Below are positions 36,104-45,833 of a DNA stretch of 64,000 nucleotides, one piece after another. The notes below the pieces were generated by a model, which ran no database searches, was not told where the DNA came from, and saw only the letters and a program-made list of their open reading frames with translations. A program made the translations under genes and the position numbers. The stretch comes from Zunongwangia profunda SM-A87. GTDB lineage: Bacteria; Bacteroidota; Bacteroidia; Flavobacteriales; Flavobacteriaceae. The stretch lies in assembly GCF_000023465.1 (NCBI RefSeq), contig NC_014041.1:558001-622000 (forward strand), read 5' to 3'. How positions within the stretch are numbered: position 1 is the stretch's first letter; each line of letters opens with the position of its first letter.

Positions 36104-37467
36104 TGAATAAGTTATCTGTCATAATATCAACATTATTAATCCATCTTAGTGCTTTTGCTCAAGATGGATTTTTTTTGAATGCAAAGTTGGGTGGCGCTTA
36201 TTCTAATACAGAAGAGTTGCCATTTTATTTCTATAAGAATACTAAAGGAAGATTATCAGATCAGAGCGAATTCTATGGAACATTGATGTTAGATTATAGC
36301 TTCGATATTAGTAGAAATTTTAATATGATTTTAGGAGGTGCTGCTTCTTACGATAACTCTCCAATTGCTGGGAATCATATATGGATGGATGAACTGTATT
36401 CTAAGATTGTTTATAAAAATCAAATAAGTCTTACTTTAGGTAGAAAGCACCAAGAAGAAAATTTGAGTGGGCTTAGTGCTTCCAATGCAAATTTTGCATG
36501 GTCGCTTAATACTCGAGCCATGCCTGGATTGCAATTAACATTAGATCCATTTTATTTTGATCGGTTTGATACCTTCGGCGTTTCTGCCTCCTTTGAGCAG
36601 TATCTTTTAGAAAAAGACCGCAGTGTGTCGAGAGCTCAAATCCATCATAAAAATTTCTATTTATTATATAATAGAAAGTCTTGGGCTATTAAAGCCGGAA
36701 TTGAACACTACGCTATGTATGGGGGAACTTCAGAATTTTATGGTGAAGCGCCATCTGGTTTACAAAATTATTTAAAAGTTTTTTTTGGTAGAGAAGGTGG
36801 ATCGGAGGCTATTGGAGGTGAGCGGCAAAATGTCATTGGGAATCATCTAGGCACTTACGTTTTTGATATTTCATACACTACTAATGTGAAATATAATTTT
36901 GTTTATAATCATTTTTTTGAAGACGGCTCTAGTTCTAAATTTAGTAATTTCCCAGATGGTAGTTACGCGTTATATATCGAAGATGTAGATAATCGGAATC
37001 TCTGGAAGGCTTTCATATTTGAAATATATTATACTAAGAACAGAAGTAAAAATTATAATGGACCAGAGAATGTTGAGCAGTACTTTAATAATTTTCTTTT
37101 CTATAAATCTGGTTGGAGTTATCAGCAAAGAATTTTAGGTGTACCATTCTTTGATTTTGATTCAAGCGCACCTAGAGGTAGTATTGTAAATGATGAGTTT
37201 ATAGCATACCATCTAGGGATGAACGCAGAGTTAGCTAAGTATAGCCGAAGAAATACATTTCCGTTGAGGTTATTACTAACCCATGTGAATTATAGTAATT
37301 CAAGACCATCAGTTTTATCTAAGTCGAATGTGTTTTACTCGTATTTAGATATAGGATTAATTCAAAATAATCCTTTTAATTTGAATATTTCTTTTGGGAC
37401 AGAATTTTCTGAAGGAGATAAACCAATATTTGCAGCCGGTCTTTCAGTTTCAAAATCTTTCTTTTAG
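36103..37467 (+). CDS. wzi: capsule assembly Wzi-family outer-membrane protein
   Basis: This 454-residue protein has a signal peptide (to about residue 19, LSAFAQ). A β-barrel pattern follows with the conserved Wzi segments GRLSDQSEFYGTLMLDYSFDI, SLTLGRKHQEENLSGL and FAWSLNTRAMPGLQL, ending in Phe (LSVSKSFF). Wzi in Escherichia coli anchors or orders capsule at the cell surface. Its presence argues that at least part of the polymer stays cell-attached. It is the last gene of the locus and converges on a phosphoesterase gene with a 4-nt overlap. Confidence 0.85.
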   Translation: MNKLSVIISTLLIHLSAFAQDGFFLNAKLGGAYSNTEELPFYFYKNTKGRLSDQSEFYGTLMLDYSFDISRNFNMILGGAASYDNSPIAGNHIWMDELYSKIVYKNQISLTLGRKHQEENLSGLSASNANFAWSLNTRAMPGLQLTLDPFYFDRFDTFGVSASFEQYLLEKDRSVSRAQIHHKNFYLLYNRKSWAIKAGIEHYAMYGGTSEFYGEAPSGLQNYLKVFFGREGGSEAIGGERQNVIGNHLGTYVFDISYTTNVKYNFVYNHFFEDGSSSKFSNFPDGSYALYIEDVDNRNLWKAFIFEIYYTKNRSKNYNGPENVEQYFNNFLFYKSGWSYQQRILGVPFFDFDSSAPRGSIVNDEFIAYHLGMNAELAKYSRRNTFPLRLLLTHVNYSNSRPSVLSKSNVFYSYLDIGLIQNNPFNLNISFGTEFSEGDKPIFAAGLSVSKSFF

Positions 37468-38087
37468 AGATCTATAGTGCTAATGGCGTTAATAAGCCTC
37501 ATTTTATTATCCATCACTGCAGAATTTACAAATAATGTAGGCCCTATGTTTTTCTTCCCGAAGTCATCGTGAACATGGCCAAAAAGATGTAAAGTAGGTT
37601 TTATATCCACTATTTGTTTTAATAGTTCTTCGCAACCAATATTTTTATAGGTTTGGCTTTCATCTAAAATCCCATAGGGAGGGGTGTGGGTTACGAGAAT
37701 ATCTATATTTTGCGGAATAAGATTCCATCTTTTTCGAATTGCTCTTCCTCTTTCCAGGTTAAATGCCCAATGGCCATTGCCCGGGGTGTATGGGCTCCCC
37801 CAAATCTTTATGTTTTCAAGAGTGATTCCTTTATCGTTTAAATAATGAATATTATTAGGAATATATTCTTCTAAATTGTGCTGATATTTCTCTAAAAAGA
37901 AATCATGATTGCCACCAATTAAAATTTTATGTTTATGGGGCTGTTTTGAAAACCATTCTAGAAAATCCAAAGTTTCAGATCTGGATCCGCCTTCAGTAAA
38001 GTCGCCACAATGAATAAGAAAGTCTCCTTTAGGGATATCTAAATCTTTATGCTTGTTATGAGTGTCGGAAATTGAAATGAGACGCAT
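37464..38087 (-). CDS. metallophosphoesterase
   Basis: This 207-residue calcineurin-like phosphoesterase shows the metal-binding motifs in order: SDTHNKH (residues 7-13), HCGDFT (about 26-31), GGNHD (about 58-62), a THTPP segment and GHVHDDFG (about 175-182). The substrate is unknown; small cytoplasmic members often hydrolyse phosphodiesters. No signal peptide is seen. It is downstream of a small membrane-protein gene (8-nt gap) and shares a TTAG stop-codon overlap with wzi. Confidence 0.87.
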   Translation of the reverse strand: MRLISISDTHNKHKDLDIPKGDFLIHCGDFTEGGSRSETLDFLEWFSKQPHKHKILIGGNHDFFLEKYQHNLEEYIPNNIHYLNDKGITLENIKIWGSPYTPGNGHWAFNLERGRAIRKRWNLIPQNIDILVTHTPPYGILDESQTYKNIGCEELLKQIVDIKPTLHLFGHVHDDFGKKNIGPTLFVNSAVMDNKMRLINAISTIDL

Positions 38088-38095
38088 AGGCAGTT

Positions 38096-38320
38096 TTATT
38101 CGCCATCTACAACACCGTCTTCCTGCTCCTGGGAAATATAGTCTTTATCTACCGGTAAAAATTTGTTGGTAATTTTGGTAAGTGCAAACGCAATAATTAC
38201 AGCAGTAAAGGCAAAGAAAATAAACTTTACCAATAAACTATCGCTCATAGCAAAACTGTAAAAAGCCAGAAAGATCTCGGCGATAACAAACAGTATTTTT
38301 ATGGATAGCTTAAGGATCAT
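38096..38320 (-). CDS. small two-helix membrane protein, unknown
   Basis: This 74-residue protein has two hydrophobic segments (about 5-24 and 30-47) and an acidic C-terminal tail (DYISQEQEDGVVDGE). I do not recognise the family. It is 8 nt upstream of the phosphoesterase gene on the same strand, so the two probably form an operon. The upstream 267-nt gap holds a CAAATATA sequence (38428-38435), the minus-strand equivalent of a TAnnTTTG promoter box, and a small GGCC-cored inverted repeat (38398-38418). Confidence 0.6.
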   Translation of the reverse strand: MILKLSIKILFVIAEIFLAFYSFAMSDSLLVKFIFFAFTAVIIAFALTKITNKFLPVDKDYISQEQEDGVVDGE

Positions 38321-38587
38321 TGGTTATTTAGTTATTGGCACCACCAAAGGATTTGATACCCTGGGCTTGCCACAAAATTTTAAAAATCTTTATTGATATC
38401 TTCGGCCTTGGCCAAGATTCTTGATTGCAAATATATATTCTAAATCCGTTTTTTGGTAATCAATCATCAGCTTTGACGTAATTTTAACGCGCTTATTTTA
38501 TGAGAGGTAAAGCTTTTTAGTTAAATATTCTTAATCTTATATTCAGCTGGGCGTAAGTGTCGTAAATTTCAATTAAAAGCCTCTATT

Positions 38588-40114
38588 TTGAATAAGAAAA
38601 CTAAAGTATTTATCCCAATATTAGTTGTGTTGACCATACTTCTTGTCGTTGGATTATTTCTGAATTCCTTCGTCGAGAAAAAAGCGATAAGCTTACTCGA
38701 GAGGCAGTTGCCAGAACTCAAATTTGATCAACTGAAAGTTCAGGTTTTTAAAAATGCTGCCCAATTATCCAATATTCGCTTAAAGCGAGGTGAAGTAGAA
38801 ATTAACTCTGAAAAATTGGAAGTTAGTGGACTTAATTATTGGAAATTTCTTTTTGAAAAAAATATCGATCTAAATACGATCAGCATTAGTCATCCTGAAA
38901 TCATATATCAGACCGCAGCAAATAAGTCGAGTGAGAAAGATTCAGTTGCGACAAAAGGGAATTCAAAGGAAAAAGGGCTGAATAAGCAGATTTTAGTTGA
39001 AAAGCTTATTCTTAATCGAGGTAAATTTGTTTTAACAGATAGTGTTTCTGAAAATAAAATCAAGGTAAAAACTTTCGATTTTCAGCTAAATCAACTACAG
39101 GTCGATAGTAGCAGCATCCAGAATAAAATTCCTTTTGAATTTAAAAGTTTTAGCCTTGATGCAGATTCCATATTTTTAAAAGTGGATGAAAGACATACTA
39201 TTAATGTAGCTGATATTCGAGTCGAGGAAAATAAAAGTATGTTGCAAGGACTTTTGCTTACATCGATATATTCCAAGCAGGAATTTCAGAACCATACACC
39301 TATAGAGAAAGATCGTTATAATTTAAGTGTAGATAGTATTGCTATCAACCATCATGATTTTGGCTTTAAAAATGACAGTTTAAAGTATGTGGCTTCACGC
39401 TTTTCGATTCATAATGCAGATTTTGAAATTTACAGAGACAAAACACAACCTGATGATAATACTGTTAAGCCTATGTATAGCGAAATGCTTAGAAAATTAC
39501 CATTTTTGCTTAAAATCGATACTTTAAATGTTGACAATGCCAGGATTGTCTATGAAGAACGAATAAAAGCAGGGAGGTCACCAGGTAAAGTGATATTTGC
39601 AAAAGTGCAGGGTGAAATATCAAACCTGACTAATTTTAGTGATTCAATCGAGTTTCCTACTACCAGGATTATTGCGGAAGCTGATTTTATGGATCAGGCT
39701 GCTTTGCAATTAAACTGGGCTTTTAAAGTGAATAATCGTAGTGATTGGTTTTCAGTTTCTGGTAATATGGGGACTCTTTCCGCGCAAAATATGAATACTT
39801 TTTTAACACCCGGAATGAATGTCAAGGCAAAAGGGGATATTACAAGTATGATTTTTAATTTTTCCGGGAATAGGAATGTAGCTACCGGTGGTTTAAATAT
39901 TGCTTATAAAGATTTTAAAATTGAAGTCTTAAAAAATGACGGTACTGAAAAAAGCGGATTCTTAACCACTATCGCCAATATTTTTGTAAAACATAATGGC
40001 GAAAGTGGTGAAAATGTAAATAAAGGATTGGAGATAGAGCGGGATAAAACCAAATCATTTTGGAATTATCTCTGGTCTTGTATAAAAAAAGGGGCACTTA
40101 AAACCTTTACTTAG
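38588..40114 (+). CDS. AsmA/DUF748-like membrane-anchored protein
   Basis: This 508-residue protein has an N-terminal membrane anchor (FIPILVVLTILLVVGLFLNSF) and a long β-strand-rich periplasmic part. Features recall AsmA-like proteins: LERQLPELKFDQLKVQVFKNAAQ split over short repeats, an INLNTISISHPEI-like strand, and a C-terminal AKGDITSMIFNFSGN segment. Such proteins are linked to lipid transport and outer-membrane assembly. There is no ATG near the anchor, so the start is TTG 38588. It converges on the universal stress gene with a 4-nt overlap. Confidence 0.6.
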   Translation: MNKKTKVFIPILVVLTILLVVGLFLNSFVEKKAISLLERQLPELKFDQLKVQVFKNAAQLSNIRLKRGEVEINSEKLEVSGLNYWKFLFEKNIDLNTISISHPEIIYQTAANKSSEKDSVATKGNSKEKGLNKQILVEKLILNRGKFVLTDSVSENKIKVKTFDFQLNQLQVDSSSIQNKIPFEFKSFSLDADSIFLKVDERHTINVADIRVEENKSMLQGLLLTSIYSKQEFQNHTPIEKDRYNLSVDSIAINHHDFGFKNDSLKYVASRFSIHNADFEIYRDKTQPDDNTVKPMYSEMLRKLPFLLKIDTLNVDNARIVYEERIKAGRSPGKVIFAKVQGEISNLTNFSDSIEFPTTRIIAEADFMDQAALQLNWAFKVNNRSDWFSVSGNMGTLSAQNMNTFLTPGMNVKAKGDITSMIFNFSGNRNVATGGLNIAYKDFKIEVLKNDGTEKSGFLTTIANIFVKHNGESGENVNKGLEIERDKTKSFWNYLWSCIKKGALKTFT

Positions 40115-40938
40115 ATCTTAAAAGTAATTACCGGTCGCCTGGCATGATTAACCAGATCCTCACTAATGCTGCCGTTAAAGAAATGAGCCAGACCTTTGCG
40201 ACCATGCGTGCTAATGCCTATAAGGTCTGCTTTAATTTTCTCTGAAAAATTTAAAATTCCCTTTTCTACACTAATGTCATTGTAAATATGTTTTTTGATG
40301 CTGTTTAGGTTCATTTCTTGTAAAAACTCCTCTAAATCTGCGTAAGCTTGCTTCGTGGTTGTGAAATTATTTGGGGTATTCACAAATAAAAGATGTAATT
40401 CGGCTTCAAAAAGCTTGGAAAATTCGATAGCTTTTAATAGCGTTTTTTTATTGTCAATTTCGGTATCGGTAGCCAAAATGAACTTTTCAATTTTAAAATC
40501 TTTCGCTTCCTCTTTGATGACCAAAACAGGGATTTCAGATTGGCGAACCACTTTTTCGGTATTCGATCCTGCAAACATTTCCTGGAAACCACTGCTGCCG
40601 TGAGACCCCATAATGATAAGATCGCAATTATTATTTTTAGCGAATTCAGTGATCCCTTTAAAAGCATGATTAAATTGAACAGCTTCTGTAACTGAGAGGT
40701 CTTTTAGGTAATCGCTTTCTTTTATTTTGCTGAAATGCATATGTGCGAGCTTCATAAAATATAATGCTTCCGGTACATTCTGACTGTTTCCCTGTACGGG
40801 GTCAATAAGGTTTAAAGGCAGGTCTAGCATATGAAGTAAGTAAATTTCTGCATCGAATTTTTTAGCAATTATAGCGGCTGTTTTCAAAGCATTTTCGGCT
40901 TCTTTTGAAAAATCTGTTGGGACAAGAATCTTTTGCAT
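40111..40938 (-). CDS. universal stress protein, two UspA domains
   Basis: This 275-residue cytoplasmic protein has tandem UspA domains (about 1-140 and 148-275). The first opens KILVPTDFSKEAENALKTA and carries the ATP-binding-type motif IMGSHGSSGFQEMFAGSNTE. The second ends with ISTHGRKGLAHFFNGSISED and VITFKI. Tandem-domain forms are common in Flavobacteriia. It is divergent from rimP with a 158-nt shared region. Ligand and trigger are unknown. Confidence 0.9.
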   Translation of the reverse strand: MQKILVPTDFSKEAENALKTAAIIAKKFDAEIYLLHMLDLPLNLIDPVQGNSQNVPEALYFMKLAHMHFSKIKESDYLKDLSVTEAVQFNHAFKGITEFAKNNNCDLIIMGSHGSSGFQEMFAGSNTEKVVRQSEIPVLVIKEEAKDFKIEKFILATDTEIDNKKTLLKAIEFSKLFEAELHLLFVNTPNNFTTTKQAYADLEEFLQEMNLNSIKKHIYNDISVEKGILNFSEKIKADLIGISTHGRKGLAHFFNGSISEDLVNHARRPVITFKI

Positions 40939-41027
40939 TTCGGGAAAAATTAGTATTTTTTGTTTCTATATTAAATTTACGAAGATTTTTGCCTAAATGC
41001 CTGGTTTTCTTTCTCGGGAATTATTAT

Positions 41028-41035
41028 TATATTTG
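41028..41035 (+). promoter_or_regulatory. promoter -7 box for rimP-nusA-infB
   Basis: TATATTTG matches the TAnnTTTG consensus exactly. Transcription would start near 41042, giving a leader of about 55 nt before the rimP start at 41097. No clear -33 TTG is seen at the usual distance. Confidence 0.55.
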
Positions 41036-41061
41036 CAGCGTTGAAACTAAAAAAGTACAGC

Positions 41062-41087
41062 GAGGGGACATAAAGTCCCCTCTTTTT
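41062..41087 (+). terminator. terminator-like hairpin in rimP leader
   Basis: GAGGGGAC (41062-41069) pairs perfectly with GTCCCCTC (41075-41082) around an ATAAA loop, followed at once by TTTTT. It is a strong, GC-rich intrinsic terminator by form. It lies in the short leader, ten nt before the rimP start codon, and no plus-strand gene lies upstream to be ended by it. That points to attenuation of rimP-nusA-infB. Confidence 0.7.
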
Positions 41088-41096
41088 ATAACCGGT

Positions 41097-41561
41097 ATGA
41101 AGTTGAAGGAGAACGTAGAAAAGTTGCTACAGCAAGCATTTGAAGAGAATAATTCCTTATTTTTGATTGATCTTATGATAACATCAGATAATCAGATAAG
41201 AGTGATTATCGATGGCGATAAAGGAGTTTCTGTCGAAGATTGTATGTATGTAAGCCGTAAGGTAGAGCATAATTTAGACAGGGAAGAAGAGGATTTTTCT
41301 TTAGAAGTGACATCGGCCGGAGTATCTGAGCCGCTACAAATTCCCAGACAGTATAAAAAAAATATTGGAAGAAAGTTGCAGGTTAAAACTGAAAATGAAA
41401 AATTTGAAGGAAATTTAATCGATGCTACCGAGTCTGATATTAAACTTCAGTGGAAAGCACGTGAACCTAAACCTGTAGGAAAAGGAAAGGTGACGGTAGA
41501 GAAAGAAGCTGTATTAGCATATTCAGCAATTGTTGAAGCAAAAGTTATGATAACATTTTAA
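41097..41561 (+). CDS. rimP: ribosome maturation factor RimP
   Basis: This 154-residue protein is needed for 30S subunit maturation. The N-terminal domain shows FLIDLMITSDNQIRVIIDGDKGVSVEDC and VEHNLDREEEDFSLEVTSAG split by helices, ending SAGVSEPLQ. The C-terminal Sm-like barrel follows (IGRKLQVKTENEKFEGNLIDA). The open frame extends 64 codons upstream, but that extension covers the promoter box and leader hairpin, so ATG 41097 is chosen. It heads the conserved rimP-nusA-infB order. Confidence 0.92.
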   Translation: MKLKENVEKLLQQAFEENNSLFLIDLMITSDNQIRVIIDGDKGVSVEDCMYVSRKVEHNLDREEEDFSLEVTSAGVSEPLQIPRQYKKNIGRKLQVKTENEKFEGNLIDATESDIKLQWKAREPKPVGKGKVTVEKEAVLAYSAIVEAKVMITF

Positions 41562-41571
41562 TTGTTTTAGT

Positions 41572-42804
41572 ATGGAAAATCTCGCCTTAATAGATTCATT
41601 TTCAGAGTTTAAGGATGATAAGTTGATAGATCGTGTTACCTTGATGGCGATCTTGGAAGATGTGTTTAGAAATGCTTTAAAAAAGAAGTATGGTGAGGAT
41701 GATAACTTTGATATCATTGTAAACCCTGATAAGGGAGATTTGGAGATCTGGAGAAACCGTGTGGTAGTGGCCGATGGTGAAGTTGAGGATCCAAATCAGG
41801 AAATTTCACTTGCAGAAGCACGTAAAATTGAACCGGATTTTGAAGTTGGTGAAGATGTTTCTGAGGAAGTTAAATTAAAGGATCTTGGGCGTAGAGCGAT
41901 TTTAGCATTAAGGCAAAATCTTATTTCTAAGATTCATGAACATGATAACACAAATATCTATAAGCAGTTTAAAGATCTTGAAGGAGAGATTTATACAGCA
42001 GAAGTTCATCATATAAGACATCGTGCAATAATTCTTTTAGATGATGAGGGGAACGAAATTGTACTGCCAAAAGACCGGCAAATTCCCTCGGATTTCTTTA
42101 GAAAAGGAGAAAATGTACGTGGGGTTATAGAAAGTGTTGAATTAAAAGGAAATAAGCCTAGCATCATTTTATCTAGAACAGCGCCAGCATTTCTGGAGAA
42201 ATTGTTTGAGCAGGAGATTCCTGAAGTTTTTGATGGTTTAATTACGATCAAAAAGGTAGTTCGTGTACCGGGCGAAAAAGCAAAAGTGGCAGTAGATTCG
42301 TATGATGATAGAATTGATCCTGTTGGCGCTTGTGTGGGTATGAAAGGATCTAGAATCCATAGTATTGTACGCGAACTTGGTAATGAGAATATCGATGTGA
42401 TTAATTATACCAATAATGATCAGTTATTTATAACAAGGGCTTTGAGTCCGGCGAAAATTACATCGATAAAAATAGATGAAGAAAACAAAAGGGCTGAGGT
42501 AATGCTTAAGCCTGAGGAGGTTTCGAAAGCAATTGGTCGTGGAGGGCATAATATTAGACTTGCCGGCCAGCTAACGGGTTATGAAATAGATGTATTTAGA
42601 GAAGGAGTGGAAGAAGATGTGGAACTATCTGAATTCTCTGATGAAATCGAAGATTGGGTAATTAAGGAATTTGCAAAAATTGGTTTGGATACGGCAAAAA
42701 GTATTTTAGAGCAGGATGTAAATGACCTTATAAAGCGTACCGACCTGGAGGAAGAAACCGTTCGTGAAGTGCTGAAGGTACTTCGCGAAGAATTCGAAGA
42801 ATAA
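41572..42804 (+). CDS. nusA: transcription termination/antitermination protein NusA
   Basis: This 410-residue protein binds RNA polymerase and modulates pausing, termination and antitermination. It has an N-terminal polymerase-binding domain (about 1-130), an S1 domain (about 135-205, including EVHHIRHRAIILLDDEGNE) and KH1/KH2 domains (DPVGACVGMKGSRIHSIVREL and AIGRGGHNIRLAGQLTGYEID). The C-terminal tail is short and lacks the acidic repeats of E. coli NusA. It lies 10 nt after rimP. Confidence 0.95.
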   Translation: MENLALIDSFSEFKDDKLIDRVTLMAILEDVFRNALKKKYGEDDNFDIIVNPDKGDLEIWRNRVVVADGEVEDPNQEISLAEARKIEPDFEVGEDVSEEVKLKDLGRRAILALRQNLISKIHEHDNTNIYKQFKDLEGEIYTAEVHHIRHRAIILLDDEGNEIVLPKDRQIPSDFFRKGENVRGVIESVELKGNKPSIILSRTAPAFLEKLFEQEIPEVFDGLITIKKVVRVPGEKAKVAVDSYDDRIDPVGACVGMKGSRIHSIVRELGNENIDVINYTNNDQLFITRALSPAKITSIKIDEENKRAEVMLKPEEVSKAIGRGGHNIRLAGQLTGYEIDVFREGVEEDVELSEFSDEIEDWVIKEFAKIGLDTAKSILEQDVNDLIKRTDLEEETVREVLKVLREEFEE

Positions 42805-42849
42805 TTTATTGTAGTAATAAACAAAAGAGGTTAATTTAGAGGGCAATTT

Positions 42850-45660
42850 ATGGCTGAAGCAAAAACAATGCGATTAAACAAAGTATTACGTGAATTCAAT
42901 ATTTCGCTAGATCGGGCTGTAGAGTTTTTAAATTCTAAGGGGCATGATATTGAAGCACGTCCTACTGCTAAAATCTCTCAGGAGACTTATCAGGTTCTTT
43001 TTAATGAGTTCCAGACAGATAAAAGCAAAAAAGTAGCTTCTAAAGAAGTAGGGGAAGAGAGAAAGAAGGAGAAGGAAGAGCTGCGTTTAGCCCGCGAACG
43101 CGAGCAGGAAGAAAAAAGAAAAGAGCAGGAGAAAAAGGAACAGGAAAAGCTCAGGGAAGAGCAAGAGCGTAAAAAGCAGGAGCAGGAAACCCTAAGTACC
43201 CGTACAAAACTCTCTGGTCCTAAGACTGTTGGTAAAATAGACTTGGATAAGCCTCAGGTGGAGAAGAAAAAAGAGGAGCCTAAGAAGGAAGAAAAGCCAG
43301 AGCAAGCCAAACAGGAAGAGCCAGCCCCGAAACCTGTGGAAGAAAAGCCTAAGCCAAAACCTGATGTGGTTAAAAATCAGGATGATGCCCCTAAAAAAGA
43401 ACAACCTAAGCAAGAGCCTAAGAAGGATAAAGAACAAACTGAGGTAAAACCTGAGGCTTCTGAACAAAGTGAGGAATCTAACCGTATAAAAACCAATTAT
43501 ACAAAATTGGACGGTCCTAACTTTACGGGAGAAAAGATCGATCTTTCCAAATTTAAAAAGCCTGTTAAAAAGAAAGACGATAAAAAAACTGCCGCTTCCA
43601 ACGATGATAAAAAAGGGAATCGCAAGAAACGTCGTAGAAGAATTAGTAAGGATGTAAAAGGCGGTCCTAATCAGGGAGGTGGAAATAACAATAATAACAA
43701 CCGTAAAGGGCGTAATAATAAACAACGCAGCAGGCCTATCACTAAAGAAGAGCCTAGCGAAGAAGAAGTACAAAAGCAGGTTAGGGAAACTCTGGAAAAA
43801 CTTCAGGGGAAATCCAGTAAAGGTAAAGGTGCTAAATATCGAAGAGATAAGAGGGATCAACACCGTCAACGATCAGAAGAAGATCTTGCAAAGCAGGAAT
43901 CGGATTCTAAAGTGCTTAAAGTGACAGAATTTGTTACCGTAAGTGAAGTGGCGACCATGATGGATGTTCCGGTAACCAAAGTGATTTCAGCCTGTATGTC
44001 TCTTGGTATGATGGTGACCATGAACCAGAGACTGGATGCCGAAACGCTTTCTATTGTTGCCGATGAGTTTGGTTATGAAGTGGATTTTGTAACGGCAGAT
44101 GTAGAAGAGACCGTAGAGGTGCAGGAAGATGCTCCAGAAGATTTACAGGAAAGAGCGCCAATTGTTACGGTTATGGGACACGTAGATCATGGTAAAACAT
44201 CGCTTCTGGATTACATTCGTAAAGAGAATGTAATTGCAGGAGAGAGTGGTGGTATTACCCAGCATATCGGTGCCTATGGGGTGGAATTAGACGGTGGTCA
44301 AAAAATTGCCTTCCTGGATACTCCGGGTCACGAAGCCTTTACAGCAATGCGTGCTCGTGGAGCACAGGTAACAGATATCGCTATTATAGTGATTGCTGCT
44401 GATGATGATGTGATGCCGCAGACTAAAGAAGCGATTTCACATGCGCAGGCCGCAGGAGTGCCTATAATTTTTGCCATTAATAAATCAGATTTGCCAACGG
44501 CTAATCCGGAAAAGATCAAAGAGAAGTTAGCTTCTATGAATTTACTGGTTGAAGATTGGGGGGGTAAAGTACAATCTCATGATATTTCTGCTAAGACCGG
44601 AATGGGTGTGAAAGAGTTACTGGAAAAAGTGCTTCTTGAGGCTGAGATTCTTGAATTGAAAGCGAATCCTAATAAAATTGCCAATGGTACGGTAGTAGAA
44701 GCATTCCTTGACCGTGGTCGTGGATATGTAGCCACAATACTGGTACAGGCGGGTACGCTTAAAATTGGTGATTATGTACTGGCAGGTCGTCATAGTGGTA
44801 AGATTAAAGCTATGCACGATGAACGAGGTCACGAAATTAAGGAAGCCGGGCCATCAACTCCGGTTTCTATCTTAGGTCTTGATGGTGCGCCACAGGCCGG
44901 TGATAAGTTTAAAGTGATGCTAGATGAGCGTGAAGCTAAAGATATAGCTGCCAAGCGTACACAGTTACAACGAGAACAAAATGTTAGAACGCAGCGTCAT
45001 ATTACCTTGGATGAGATTGGACGCCGTATCGCATTAGGCGAATTTAAAGAGCTTAATATTATCCTGAAAGGGGACGTTGATGGTTCTGTAGAAGCATTAA
45101 CAGATAGTTTCCAGAAACTTTCTACTGAGGAAATTCAGGTGAATATCATCCATAAGGGGGTTGGAGCTATTACTGAAAGTGATGTGCTCTTGGCTTCGGC
45201 ATCAGATGCGATTATAATCGGCTTTAATGTTCGTCCTGCCGGTAATGCAAGACAGGTTGCTGATAAGGAAGAGATCGATATCAGAACCTACTCTATTATT
45301 TATGATGCGATAAATGATCTTAAAGATGCCATGGAGGGAATGCTTTCTCCAGAGGTTAAAGAAGAGATTACTGGTACTGCTGAAATCAGGGAAACGTTCA
45401 AAATCTCTAAGATCGGTACCATTGCCGGTTGTATGGTAACTTCTGGTAAGATTTACAGGACTGCTGGAGTGCGCTTAATTAGAGATGGTGTTGTGATCTA
45501 CACAGGTGAATTAGCTTCGTTAAAACGCTTTAAAGATGATGTTAAAGAGGTATCCAAAGGTTATGACTGTGGTATGCAGGTTAAAAACTATAATGATATC
45601 AGGGAAGGAGATGTTATCGAAGCATTTAGAGAAGTAGAAGTGAAGAAAACACTTAAATAG
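42850..45660 (+). CDS. infB: translation initiation factor IF-2
   Basis: This 936-residue GTPase brings initiator tRNA to the 30S subunit. An N-terminal IF2 domain ([21 protein letters not shown]) is followed by a long, low-complexity Lys/Glu/Pro/Gln-rich linker (about residues 55-330). The G domain then shows GHVDHGKTS (about 442-450), DTPGHEAF and NKSD, with the C-terminal fMet-tRNA-binding domains after it. The long charged linker is common in Bacteroidota. A strong terminator follows the stop codon. Confidence 0.96.
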   Translation: MAEAKTMRLNKVLREFNISLDRAVEFLNSKGHDIEARPTAKISQETYQVLFNEFQTDKSKKVASKEVGEERKKEKEELRLAREREQEEKRKEQEKKEQEKLREEQERKKQEQETLSTRTKLSGPKTVGKIDLDKPQVEKKKEEPKKEEKPEQAKQEEPAPKPVEEKPKPKPDVVKNQDDAPKKEQPKQEPKKDKEQTEVKPEASEQSEESNRIKTNYTKLDGPNFTGEKIDLSKFKKPVKKKDDKKTAASNDDKKGNRKKRRRRISKDVKGGPNQGGGNNNNNNRKGRNNKQRSRPITKEEPSEEEVQKQVRETLEKLQGKSSKGKGAKYRRDKRDQHRQRSEEDLAKQESDSKVLKVTEFVTVSEVATMMDVPVTKVISACMSLGMMVTMNQRLDAETLSIVADEFGYEVDFVTADVEETVEVQEDAPEDLQERAPIVTVMGHVDHGKTSLLDYIRKENVIAGESGGITQHIGAYGVELDGGQKIAFLDTPGHEAFTAMRARGAQVTDIAIIVIAADDDVMPQTKEAISHAQAAGVPIIFAINKSDLPTANPEKIKEKLASMNLLVEDWGGKVQSHDISAKTGMGVKELLEKVLLEAEILELKANPNKIANGTVVEAFLDRGRGYVATILVQAGTLKIGDYVLAGRHSGKIKAMHDERGHEIKEAGPSTPVSILGLDGAPQAGDKFKVMLDEREAKDIAAKRTQLQREQNVRTQRHITLDEIGRRIALGEFKELNIILKGDVDGSVEALTDSFQKLSTEEIQVNIIHKGVGAITESDVLLASASDAIIIGFNVRPAGNARQVADKEEIDIRTYSIIYDAINDLKDAMEGMLSPEVKEEITGTAEIRETFKISKIGTIAGCMVTSGKIYRTAGVRLIRDGVVIYTGELASLKRFKDDVKEVSKGYDCGMQVKNYNDIREGDVIEAFREVEVKKTLK

Positions 45661-45691
45661 ATAGTGGTATAGCTATAGAAATGATAATACC

Positions 45692-45721
45692 AAAAAAGGC
45701 TGCAATTTGCAGCCTTTTTTT
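45692..45721 (+). terminator. intrinsic terminator after infB
   Basis: GGCTGCA (45698-45704) pairs with TGCAGCC (45708-45714). A-rich and T-rich tracts flank it (45692-45697 and 45715-45721), so it can act in both directions. It ends the rimP-nusA-infB transcript about 32 nt after the stop codon. Confidence 0.9.
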
Positions 45722-45732
45722 ATGAACTTATT

Positions 45733-45789
45733 TTAAAAATCCCATCTAAAAATCAGCTGGGCATTGTATGTATTTGTTCCTTTTTTACC
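45733..45789 (-). pseudogene. remnant of outer-membrane β-barrel C-terminus
   Basis: On the minus strand 18 codons before a stop read GKKGTNTYNAQLIFRWDF. The alternating hydrophobic/polar pattern and terminal Phe are typical of the last strand (BamA signal) of an outer-membrane barrel. An in-frame stop lies immediately upstream (45790-45792), and no further barrel sequence follows. It looks like the tail of a deleted gene, though so short a match could be chance. Confidence 0.4.
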
Positions 45790-45833
45790 TTATCGTCGCA
45801 AGTCTTACTATGTAAGGGAACGGATAGTTTAGA

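Noticed and set aside
40905..41096. 64-codon N-terminal extension of rimP
   Set aside because: It would translate through the promoter box and the leader hairpin, and the family starts at the MKLKEN region.
43192..43869. Long minus-strand frame (225 codons) opposite infB
   Set aside because: It mirrors the Lys/Glu/Pro-rich linker of infB, giving an artificial Phe/Leu-rich product with no signal or domain.
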